Under the pieces are notes generated by a model. That model made no database searches. It was not told where the DNA came from and worked only from the letters and a program-made list of their open reading frames with translations. Positions 42,287-51,800 of a stretch of 64,000 nucleotides of DNA are shown in pieces. The stretch is taken from NCBI GenBank assembly GCA_964523575.1, contig CAZGAV010000010.1, forward strand, positions 1 through 64,000, read 5' to 3'. Numbering within the stretch: position 1 is the stretch's first letter; each line of letters opens with the position of its first letter. Source of the DNA: DAOUTW01 sp964523575. Its GTDB lineage: Bacteria > Zixibacteria > MSB-5A5 > GN15 > JAAZOE01. Made by a program: the position numbers and the translations under genes.

Positions 42287-43435
42287 ATGAACGATGATCT
42301 GAATGCCATCAGACACCGGCTTCATTCGCAGGCCGAACTCTCTGAGCACGAAAGCGCCACGGCCGCGCTGATCGGCGATTACCTGAAACAGCAATCGCCG
42401 GATAAATTAATCATCGGGCTGGGCGGTCATGGGCTGGCCGCGATCTATGAGGGGAAGAAGCCGGGTCCGAGGATATTGATTCGGTGCGAACTTGACGGCC
42501 TGCCGATCACCGAAACGACGGCGCTTGATTATGCCTCGAAAAACCGCGGCGCGGCCCATAAATGCGGCCATGACGGTCATATGACCATCCTGCTCGGCCT
42601 GTCGAGGCTTTTCAAAAAAGTCCGACCTGCCAATGGATCGGTGGTTTTGCTTTTTCAGCCGTCCGAAGAAAACGGCCGGGGGGCCGGTCGTGTTATCGAT
42701 GACCCGCAGTTTCGCGAAATCACTCCCGACTATGTTTTCGCTCTTCATAACCTGCCCGGTTTTGAGCGCCATCAGATTATCGTCCGTGAGGGGGTCTTTG
42801 CCTCGGCCTCGAAGGGATTGATAATCAAACTGCATGGCGCCACCTCGCACGCCGCCGAGCCCCAGAAGGGCCGAAGCCCGGCCCCGGCGGCGGCGGCCCT
42901 GATTCAAAATCTCAGTAGCGCCGTGCAATATCATACGGCCCTTGAGGCGGCGGCCAAGGTCACGATCATTCATGCCCGCGTCGGGGAGATCGCCTTTGGA
43001 ACCTCTCCGGGCGAGGGCGAGGTGATGGCCACCCTGCGGGCGCATGACGAAGAGGTCATGGAAAAATTATCAAAGCAATGCGCGGCGTTGGCCGAGCATA
43101 TCGCCGGGACCTATGAACTGAAATATGAACTACAATGGGTCGAACCGTTCCCCTCGACGGTGAATGACGGCAATTGCGTCGAGTTAATAATCGAATGCGC
43201 GGATGAGCTGGCTCTCGATGTCCATAAGCCGGCGACGCCGTTTCCCTGGTCGGAGGATTTCGGCCATTTCACCGCGCTTTGTCCCGGGGCCATGTTCGGT
43301 CTCGGGTCCGGATTGAATCATCCCGCCCTTCATCATCCGGATTATGATTTCCCGGATGACCTGATCGAAACCGGCGTGAAGATGTTCAAGGATATCATCG
43401 ACAAGCTGATTGATGGTTACGATTGCCAAAAATGA
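42287..43435 (+). CDS. M20 family amidohydrolase/peptidase
   Basis: 382 residues, M20D-type (N-acyl amino acid amidohydrolase/IAA-amino-acid hydrolase group). Metal and catalytic residues: RCELDGLPI (Asp), HKCGHDGHMT (Cys/His ligands), FQPSEENGRGAG (Glu pair), FALHNLPG and PWSEDFGHF. A dimerisation lid domain lies about residues 175-285. Removes acyl groups from amino acids or cleaves small peptides in the cytoplasm. Followed by alanine racemase after 22 bases. Confidence 0.9.
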   Translation: MNDDLNAIRHRLHSQAELSEHESATAALIGDYLKQQSPDKLIIGLGGHGLAAIYEGKKPGPRILIRCELDGLPITETTALDYASKNRGAAHKCGHDGHMTILLGLSRLFKKVRPANGSVVLLFQPSEENGRGAGRVIDDPQFREITPDYVFALHNLPGFERHQIIVREGVFASASKGLIIKLHGATSHAAEPQKGRSPAPAAAALIQNLSSAVQYHTALEAAAKVTIIHARVGEIAFGTSPGEGEVMATLRAHDEEVMEKLSKQCAALAEHIAGTYELKYELQWVEPFPSTVNDGNCVELIIECADELALDVHKPATPFPWSEDFGHFTALCPGAMFGLGSGLNHPALHHPDYDFPDDLIETGVKMFKDIIDKLIDGYDCQK

Positions 43436-43457
43436 CTGATGGAGGAAGCTAAGACAG

Positions 43458-44624
43458 ATGCGTCACTCTTCATACATAGAATTGAGCCGTTCGGCTCTGC
43501 ATAAGAATATCAAATTCCTCCGGGAGTATATCGGACCCGGAGTGGAATATTCGGCGGTCATCAAGGGCAACGCCTACGGCCACGGTATCAGACAGTTTGT
43601 GCCTCTGGCCGAGCAATGCGGGGTGCGCCGTTTCTCCGTCTTCAGTTCCGACGAAGCCCTGCTGGCTTCGGCGAGTACCGAAGCCGAAAGCGACATCTGT
43701 ATCATGGGGGCCATCGACAACGGCGATATCGAATGGGCCGTCGAAAACGATATTTCATTCTGGATTTTCGAAATCGACCGCCTTCAAGCGGCCATCAAAG
43801 CCTCGAAAAAAGTCGGGAAACCCGCCCGGATTCATCTCGAATTGGAGACCGGCCTCAATCGCACCGGATTACAGGACGGCCAATTATCGGAAGCAGTCGA
43901 GATCATCAAGGTCAATGCCGACCGCCTGAAGATCGAAGGCGTTTGCACTCATTATGCCGGAGCCGAAAGCGAAAGCAATTACCTGCGTATTCAGAAGCAG
44001 ATCGAGGCCTTCAAGCTTCAATGTGATTCACTTCGGGGGCAATTACCGGCTCTCGGCCGACGCCATTCGGCCTGCTCGGCCGCGGCCCTGATCTATCCTG
44101 AAACCCGGCAGGATATGGTCCGCATCGGGATTGCTCAATACGGTTTCTGGCCCAGCGGCGAAACCCGGATGCACTTCGTGCTGGAAAACGCCGGGAACGG
44201 AAAGAAACAGTTTCATGATCCCCTGAAACGGGTCATGACCTGGAAATCGAGAGTGATGAACATCAAGGAAGTCGGCGCCGGACAATTCGTCGGGTATGGG
44301 ACGTCTTATATGACGACCGAAAAACAGAAAATCGCAGCCATCCCAATCGGCTATCACCATGGTTTCGCTCGCAGTCTGAGCAACCTCGGTCATGTGCTGA
44401 TTCGCGGCCGCCGGGCGCTGGTGGTCGGGCTGGTCAATATGCACCTGATTATGGTCGATGTCACCCGGCTGCCGGATTTGCAGAAAGGAGAGGAGGTGGT
44501 TCTGATCGGCAAACAGAAAAAAGCCGAGATTACCGTCGGTTCCTTCTCCGATCTGACGCGTTTTCAAAATTACGAAGTGCTCGCCCGTCTGCCCTACAAT
44601 ATTCCCCGGATCATCGTCGACTGA
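43458..44624 (+). CDS. alr: alanine racemase
   Basis: 388 residues. PLP lysine in YSAVIKGNAYGHG (about residue 36) and catalytic Tyr in FVGYGTSYMT, plus the barrel-end VGLVNMHLIMVDVT and IGYHHGFAR, match alanine racemase. Interconverts L- and D-alanine for peptidoglycan. Some segments diverge from housekeeping Alr, so a broad-spectrum racemase is possible. GGAGG upstream, 22 bases after the M20 gene. Confidence 0.85.
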   Translation: MRHSSYIELSRSALHKNIKFLREYIGPGVEYSAVIKGNAYGHGIRQFVPLAEQCGVRRFSVFSSDEALLASASTEAESDICIMGAIDNGDIEWAVENDISFWIFEIDRLQAAIKASKKVGKPARIHLELETGLNRTGLQDGQLSEAVEIIKVNADRLKIEGVCTHYAGAESESNYLRIQKQIEAFKLQCDSLRGQLPALGRRHSACSAAALIYPETRQDMVRIGIAQYGFWPSGETRMHFVLENAGNGKKQFHDPLKRVMTWKSRVMNIKEVGAGQFVGYGTSYMTTEKQKIAAIPIGYHHGFARSLSNLGHVLIRGRRALVVGLVNMHLIMVDVTRLPDLQKGEEVVLIGKQKKAEITVGSFSDLTRFQNYEVLARLPYNIPRIIVD

Positions 44625-44730
44625 CCTCATAAGGCAGTCGCTCCCTCGGTTGCAGGGAAAGGATCCGAGACCGCGATGATTCGCGGTGCGAGCGCCCTGA
44701 TATTAATGATAAATACTATGGAGGTATGTT

Positions 44731-46242
44731 ATGTATGCAAGCAAACTTTTTTTGGGTCTATATAATGATCGTCAGGAACATCCGGAACGCACCCATGCCA
44801 CCTTCGAGAGAGTCGAGGAGGTATTGAGACTGGTTCTGGAAAATAAGGCTTCCGATATTATTGAACAATGCTCCGCCGGGGTCGAGAATCGGCGGGCGGA
44901 TCTAACCAAAGATCAGGCCGACCGGATCGCGGCCCTTATCGAGCGGCGATGCAGTATCGAGCAGGTAGAAGCCATCTCCGATCTTTTGATCGAAAGCGAA
45001 ATATCGACGGCCGAGGCGATTGAAATTCATGAAACCTATAAAATCCCGGTGTCTCGCCTGGAAAAGGATATTATTCCCGTCCGCGGCGGATCGGCCTGGA
45101 TTGTCGATAACAGGGGCAAAACCTATCTCGATATGGATTCCAATTACAGCGCTACCAACCTGGGTATGAATAACCCGGAAATTGCCCAGGGCCTGTATAA
45201 TCAGGCGATGCAGTTGATTTCCATGAAGGAAGACCGGGTGCATATTCCCCGGGCCCGGTTTTTAAAAAACATCCATTCGATGATGCCCGAGGGGCTGGGA
45301 CATTTTTACTGGCAGAATTCCGGGGGCGAAGCGGTTGACAAAGCACTGAAAATCGCCAAAGCCTATACCCAGAATAAGGGCGTCGTGGCCTTCAAGGGCG
45401 GTTTCCACGGCCGCACCCACGGAGCGGTGGCTGTGACCCATAACCTCAAATACCGTCAGCCGTTTTTCCTGGATAAAGAAGACTGGGTGCATTTCGTCGA
45501 TTTCAACGACGCCGGGGCGGTTGAGAAATTATTTGAAAGCGGCGAAGCCCGCACCGTCATTCTGGAACTGATTCAGGGCGAAGAAGCCGGCAATCGTCCC
45601 GCCGATAAAGAATTTCCGGCGCAACTGCGGAAAATCTGCGATGACTATGGCGGCGTCATGATTGTCGATGAAATACAAACGGGATTCGGGCGCACGGCGG
45701 CAAAGGAAGGTCAGTGGTTCGCCTGCATGCGCTATGGGGTGACGCCGGATATTATAACCATCGGCAAAAGTTTCGGCGGTGGCTACCCGGTGACGGCGGT
45801 GGTGACCAATTCCAAAATCAGCGCCGCCATGAAACCCGGCTACGACGGCAGTACCTTCGGCGGTAATCCCATGGCTATGGTGGCGGCGTTAATCGCCACC
45901 CGGCAGATGCGTGAGAAGAATATCACCCGCAATGTCGTGGAACGGTCGTCTCAGTTCGAAAAGGGGATGGCGGCTCTCAAAGAAAAACATCCTGAAATCG
46001 GCGGGGTGCGGACAACCGGATTGATGCTCGCCTTCGAACTGCCCTCGCCCGAGAAAGTGACCGAGTTTGAAACAGCCATGATCAAAAACGGCGTCAAGAC
46101 TTCGCTTTCATCGGGATCGTTCGTTCGTTTTCTGCCGCCGCTGATCGTCACCAGAAACGATATAACGGTTTTGCTCGATGCCATCGACAAGTCGGTCGCG
46201 GAAATTACCGGTAAGACGCCGGTGGCCGAAAAGGCCGAATAA
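44731..46242 (+). CDS. class III PLP aminotransferase with N-terminal extension
   Basis: 503 residues. Residues about 1-105 form a mainly helical extension not found in typical acetylornithine/GABA aminotransferases. Core motifs: NSGGEAVDKALKIAKAY, FKGGFHGRTHGA, the cofactor Asp in IVDEIQTGFGRT and the PLP lysine in TIGKSFGGGYPV. Transfers amino groups from an omega-amino or similar donor; the neighbouring racemases suggest ornithine, lysine or a D-amino acid as candidates. GGAGG lies upstream. It ends 11 bases from the convergent threonine synthase. Confidence 0.88.
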   Translation: MYASKLFLGLYNDRQEHPERTHATFERVEEVLRLVLENKASDIIEQCSAGVENRRADLTKDQADRIAALIERRCSIEQVEAISDLLIESEISTAEAIEIHETYKIPVSRLEKDIIPVRGGSAWIVDNRGKTYLDMDSNYSATNLGMNNPEIAQGLYNQAMQLISMKEDRVHIPRARFLKNIHSMMPEGLGHFYWQNSGGEAVDKALKIAKAYTQNKGVVAFKGGFHGRTHGAVAVTHNLKYRQPFFLDKEDWVHFVDFNDAGAVEKLFESGEARTVILELIQGEEAGNRPADKEFPAQLRKICDDYGGVMIVDEIQTGFGRTAAKEGQWFACMRYGVTPDIITIGKSFGGGYPVTAVVTNSKISAAMKPGYDGSTFGGNPMAMVAALIATRQMREKNITRNVVERSSQFEKGMAALKEKHPEIGGVRTTGLMLAFELPSPEKVTEFETAMIKNGVKTSLSSGSFVRFLPPLIVTRNDITVLLDAIDKSVAEITGKTPVAEKAE

Positions 46243-46253
46243 TAAATACCGCT

Positions 46254-47450
46254 CTATCGGTCGGACGGCAAGAACTGCTGAAGGACGTCGAGATATTTAT
46301 AGCCGCTACCGGTAATAAAAATAACTACCTGGTCGCTCGGTTTGACAAAACCCATCTCGACCAGTTTCAGCAAACAGGCCAATGAAGCGCCGCCTTCGGG
46401 CGATGAGAAAATACCCTCCTTCGAAGCCAGTTGACGGGTTTGTTCCATCAGTTCCTCATCGGTAACCGACAGGGCCAGCCCGCCGCTGGCCCGGATGGCC
46501 TGAAGCATCAAAAAATCGCCGATGGCGCCGGGGACACGCAAACCGGCGGCGACGGTATGCGGATTGGAAAATTCCTCCGCATGATCGGCTCCATTTTCGA
46601 AGGCGCGGGGAATAGGCGCACAACCTTCGGCCTGAACCGCAATCATTTTTGGACGAGGGCCGCTGATCCAGCCCATTTTTTCCATTTCGTCGAAGGCTTT
46701 CCACATCCCGATCAAACCGGTGCCGCCGCCGGTGGGATAGATGATCACATCGGGGAGACGATAATCGAATTGTTCGGCCAGTTCGTACCCCATGGTCTTC
46801 TTGCCTTCGATCCGATACGGTTCTTTCAGGGTGGCAATCGAGAACCAGCCTTCGTCTTTGGTCCTTTGCGCCGCCCGCAGACCGCAATCTTTGATTGTCC
46901 CCTCGACCAGTTCAATCTGCGCACCATGATAAACGCCATCCACCAGAAACGGCGCCGGGACATCCTTGGGCATGATAATCAAACATTCCAAACCGGCTCG
47001 GGCGGCATAGGCCGCCAGAGCCGAACCGGCATTGCCGGCGGTGGGAATAATCAGTTTTTTGATGCCCAGTTCTCTGGCCCGCGAGACAGCCATGCCCAGT
47101 CCGCGGGCTTTGAATGATCCGGTCGGATTGACGCTTTCATCCTTGAAATACAGATTTGGAAAACCGATAGCCCGGCCGATTTGAACCGACGGCAAAAGCG
47201 GCGTGCCGCCTTCACCCAGCGTTACGATATTGGCTTCGTCTTTAACCGGCAGGAGTTCGCGGTATTTCCACATGGAAAGCGTCCGCGTCCGGAGCGTAGC
47301 GGGATTCACCAGTTGTCCGGCCTTGCCATAATCATAATCGACCAATAGCGGCGCGCCGCATTGGCAGAGCGTCATGATGGAATCGATATCGTATTCGGCC
47401 CGGCATTTGGGGCAGTACAAATTCCTGACGGTGGTGTTGGTGGTCGGCAT
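46254..47450 (-). CDS. thrC: threonine synthase
   Basis: 398 residues. Fold type II PLP enzyme with an N-terminal zinc-ribbon-like CPKC...CQCG (about 13-31), PLP lysine in KDESVNPTGSFKARGL near 105, the phosphate loop TAGNAGSALAAYAARAG and PTGGGTGLIGMWKAF. Converts O-phosphohomoserine to threonine. Related enzymes with this fold (cysteate or diaminopropionate enzymes) cannot be excluded from sequence alone. Divided from the M24 peptidase gene upstream by 47 bases. Confidence 0.85.
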   Translation of the reverse strand: MPTTNTTVRNLYCPKCRAEYDIDSIMTLCQCGAPLLVDYDYGKAGQLVNPATLRTRTLSMWKYRELLPVKDEANIVTLGEGGTPLLPSVQIGRAIGFPNLYFKDESVNPTGSFKARGLGMAVSRARELGIKKLIIPTAGNAGSALAAYAARAGLECLIIMPKDVPAPFLVDGVYHGAQIELVEGTIKDCGLRAAQRTKDEGWFSIATLKEPYRIEGKKTMGYELAEQFDYRLPDVIIYPTGGGTGLIGMWKAFDEMEKMGWISGPRPKMIAVQAEGCAPIPRAFENGADHAEEFSNPHTVAAGLRVPGAIGDFLMLQAIRASGGLALSVTDEELMEQTRQLASKEGIFSSPEGGASLACLLKLVEMGFVKPSDQVVIFITGSGYKYLDVLQQFLPSDR

Positions 47451-47497
47451 TTATTTATCTCCCTGTCGGCGGCTGTTTATCATCCGCCGATGATTAA

Positions 47498-48667
47498 TCA
47501 GATCACAACCAGTTTTTCCTGAGGCGGCGCCAAAAAGCGCGCGCCGTTTTTTTCCAGGACAGCGTCCTCTTCCAGTCCGACACAGCCGATTCCCGGAAGC
47601 ATGATTTCCAATTCGAGGGTAAAGACATTGCCTTCTTCCAGAGGCTGAAACGGCGTCGATCCGTATCGTTCCCACTTAGGGCCAATAACGGCCCCGCCGT
47701 CATGGGCCCGACGCCCCAGTTGGTGCCCGAGAGCGTGCTGGTATTCCGGATAACTGCGTTCGGCAAGCCTTTGCCGCGCCAGAGCGTCCACTTCCCAGGC
47801 GGTCATTCCGGGACGGCAGAAGGCGGCCGTTTCGATAATGATATCCCTGACCAGATCAAAGGCCGCCGCAAGTTCCTCCGGCGGTTCAGTTTCACCCGGT
47901 TTAAGAAAATAACAGAGGCGCTGGAGATCGGAACAGTATTCATCGAGCCGAAGACCGAAATCGACATGGAGGAGATCACCCGGTCCAAGGACCGCCCCGG
48001 TCGGCTGACCATGGCCGGGCGATGATTTATCGCCGGCGTTGACGATCGTTGCAAAGGAATTGGTCCCGCCGGTCGCCGATATGCCATTGTCGATAATCTC
48101 TGCAATTTCCCGCTCGGTCATGCCGGTGGAAATCCGGGCCAAAGAATCCTCCCAGATATCGCAGGTTTTCTGCGCCGCGCGAGCCAGCAATTCGATTTCG
48201 ACCGGAAGTTTGCGGCTCCGGAGTCGGGCGCAAATATCTTCGGCCGACACCAGGCGTTCGGCGTAGGGCGTACCCTCAAGGTATTCCAGCAATTGCAGAT
48301 ACATGCCATGAGTCAGACCATCGGCGGCCGGATTGTCGATCGAGAAATCGACGGCGATTTGACGCGGGTCGAACTTCTCGATCAATTGCCTGAATTGCTC
48401 GCGGGCGCCTCCGATGAAAGTATGAACTTCGGTGAAACGACCGCTTCCGGCAAATAGATCGCGGTCGAAATTTCCCACCAAGGCAACGGCCTGCTTATTT
48501 CGGGAATAAAGAAAAAAGGACTCCCAGGTGGCGTCCTCGCCGACCACCAGGGGCAGGACCGGGTCGGCCATCATCATCGTCTCCCGGACAAAAACCAGCC
48601 AGAGGTCGATGTCCAGTTCGTTAAGGAGACCATAAGCCTGATCGATTTTTTGCCTGATTATATCCAT
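47498..48667 (-). CDS. M24-family Xaa-Pro aminopeptidase-like protein
   Basis: 389 residues from ATG 48667; the open frame extends 71 codons further but that part has no family character. An N-terminal creatinase-like domain (about 1-165) precedes the pita-bread catalytic domain with all five metal ligands: DFGLRLDEYCSD (two Asp), HALGHQLG (His), ELEIML (Glu) and GLEEDAV (Glu). Cleaves an N-terminal residue next to proline, or acts on a related amide. Transcribed in the same direction as threonine synthase. Confidence 0.88.
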   Translation of the reverse strand: MDIIRQKIDQAYGLLNELDIDLWLVFVRETMMMADPVLPLVVGEDATWESFFLYSRNKQAVALVGNFDRDLFAGSGRFTEVHTFIGGAREQFRQLIEKFDPRQIAVDFSIDNPAADGLTHGMYLQLLEYLEGTPYAERLVSAEDICARLRSRKLPVEIELLARAAQKTCDIWEDSLARISTGMTEREIAEIIDNGISATGGTNSFATIVNAGDKSSPGHGQPTGAVLGPGDLLHVDFGLRLDEYCSDLQRLCYFLKPGETEPPEELAAAFDLVRDIIIETAAFCRPGMTAWEVDALARQRLAERSYPEYQHALGHQLGRRAHDGGAVIGPKWERYGSTPFQPLEEGNVFTLELEIMLPGIGCVGLEEDAVLEKNGARFLAPPQEKLVVI

Positions 48668-48892
48668 AAGGCCAAAATAATCGCAGTCAACGTCGAGGAC
48701 AACGACTAAATGACCAATTGTCAAGCTTTTGGCCATTGACCACGGGCTGTTCAATTTTTGCCCAGTGATGGCCGGCGGGATCGCGATGCCCGGTCGGCAA
48801 AAACCGGCCGTTTCCGGCCGCCAAGTGTTTAGAAAACATGAAGATAATCCGATATAAAGATTAATCTCTGGTCGATTCAAAGATTCTATTAA

Positions 48893-51800
48893 ATGATGCG
48901 GACAACAATAGTAATAACAATGCTTCTCATGCTTGCCGCCGCAGTAGCGCCGGCGACAGGTTATTATGTGTCGCCCGATGGCGATGATGCCAACGATGGC
49001 CTGACTCCCGGCGCCGCCTGGAAGGACATCGATAACGGCGATGTCAAAGGTCTTCTGGCGCCGGGCGACGTCGTCAATATCCTGCCGGGACTATATTCCA
49101 CCACCGCAACTATCATGCTGAGCACCTCCGGCACCGAAACGCTTCCGATTACTTATCGAGGACCGGACAGCGGCGGAGTCATCGTCGATATGGGCGGGAT
49201 CTCGGATGAAATCATCCAGATCGACGGCCATCATGTCAATCTGATCGGCCTGACCCTGACCAATTGCGGCCGCCACGCCATCCGCATCTACGGCGATACC
49301 TGTCTGGTCACCGAATGCTTTCTCCATGACTATGGTCTTCAGGGTATCGATGTTAACGGCGACGGCAATTTGATACAGAAAAATATCATGTATAACGCCG
49401 GCCAATGCGGTATTACCAACCGCTCCGGGGCCACCGGCAACAAATTTTATGGCAATACCATTTACAATTGCGGCTATCAGGGTATCTGGATCGATTACAC
49501 TGTCTATTCCTGCCGGGCTTTCAATAATGACATCGTCTTGTGCGACGAAGGTATTTCGGGGGCATCATGGAATAAGTGCGGCTTTAACAACATCTGGAAT
49601 TGCGCTTCCGGCAGCTACGTCGGTGGCGTTTATGATTCGGCCGGCGGTCTCGCAGTCGATCCTTTATTCATGAATGCGGCGGGGGCCGACTTCAACCTGC
49701 AATCAGGTTCTCCGGTCATCAACAAGGGCATCGATCTCGGCTATTCATATTATGGCTATGGGCCCGATCTGGGGGCTTTGGAATACCTTCCGGAAATTCA
49801 ACGAACCTATTGGGTTTCGCCGACAGGCAATGATCTGGCCGATGGATTTTCCGCAGCCACCGCCTGGAAATCTATTGATAATGGCGAGAAAAGGGGGATC
49901 CTGGTACCGGGCGATACTATCAATATCCTCCCGGGATTATATCAGCCGGCGGCGACGCTGGAAATGATATCGAGCGGTTCGCCGACAGCGTCCATTGTTT
50001 ATCGCAAAATCGGCAAGGCTTCGGCCAAAATCGACGGTCGCGCCACCATCAACACGCTGATATTGATCGAGGGAGATTATGTCGAGATCCATGGTCTGGA
50101 ATTGACCAACAACAAAGATCACGGAATTCATATCAAGGGTGACCACGGTCTAATTACCGGCTGTTATATTCACGACATCGAAAATTTTGGAATCCGGCTC
50201 GAAGGCGATTCTATTCTGGTATTGAAAAATGTCATCGCTTTCACGCGCGACGACGGGATCCGAAACGAAGACGCCTCTTACTATTGCCGCTACTACGGCA
50301 ACACCATTTATGGTTGCACCAATGACGGCATGGAGCTCAAGAAGGGATCTTCCCGGGCTTTCAACAACATCGTGGCCCAAAATGCGGTCGGTATCAAAGC
50401 CTCATCGACCGATATTTGCGCTTTCAACAATGTCTGGGGCAATCCGGGCGGCAATTACAGCGGGACCGTCGATTCCGCCGGCGGTATTTCGGTCCTGCCG
50501 AAATTCGTCAATTCCGCCGCCGGACGTTATGACCTTCTGGCTTCCGCCTCCGAAATTGACGCCGGGCTGGACCTTGGTTATCCCTACAACGGGGCCGCCC
50601 CGGATATCGGCGCCTTTGAAAAATACAATGTCTATTATGTCAACCCCAGTGGTGACGATCTTCTTAGCGGCCGCACGCCCGACAGCGCCTGGGCCTACAT
50701 CGATAACGGCGATTCTCTGTTATTTCCCGGCGACACCGTCTATGTTATGCCCGGCGCCTATACCAACCGAGTCATAATTACGGACAGCGGTCTCGTTGAT
50801 GACAGAATTGCCTATGTCGGCGTCAGGGATTCCTGCCTGATCGAAACGTCCGAAGCCGCCAACGCCGTCAGTCTTTTATCCGAATACATCCTCTGGTCGG
50901 GTATCAGCGTTCACAACGCCATATCCGACAACATGTATATCAACGGCGGCAACAATCGAATTGAGGCCGCCACCTTCGGGAGCGGAGGATCCTACGGCAT
51001 TGATATCGCCGTCGGGCAAAACAATAACATCGTCCATAGTGTTTTTTCGAAAAACGCCCTGGCCAATATCCACATTCACGACGACTATAATGCCATCTAC
51101 AACTGTTCTTTTCTCGACTCCGCCGGCTATGGAATCGACGCTCAGGGGTATCAGCACCAGACCATAACCAACTGCATCTTTCAAGGGACAAACGGCGAAG
51201 ACGTGGCCGTGATTACCAATGCAACCTCATCGTTGACCTATTGCCTTTTCTATAATAACCTGGCTTCCGCCAGCGGCGGCATCGGCATGGGAACGGGATG
51301 TTTCGTGGCCGACCCGTTATTCATAGACCCTGCCGGCGGTAATTTCAGATTGCAGTCGCATTCCCCGGCCATTGACGCCGGGGTGTATGTTGGATTGCCG
51401 TTTGAGGGGTCGGCTCCCGATCGCGGCGCCTATGAAACCGGAATTCTCGATCAGTTGACGATTTCGCCCGTGTATGAATCGCTGAACGCCGATTCCCAGT
51501 ATCGATTTGAAACCCTCGGATGGGACAGCGTTGGCTATCCGGCCGATCCCGGACATATAACCTGGTCGCATACCTTCGCCACCGGTAATATAAATGGCGC
51601 CGGTCTTTTTCAGCCGCAGATGATCGGAACAGGTGAAATTATCGCTGAATCGGATATCAATCTCATCTCCGCGGCCTCGCCGACCATGACGGTGATTCCG
51701 GGCGCTTTGGATAATTTTGTTATAACCCCCAGCCGCGATACGATCTCGGCCGATGACACCAGACTTTTCACCGTCGCCGGATACGATCAGTGGGGCAATG

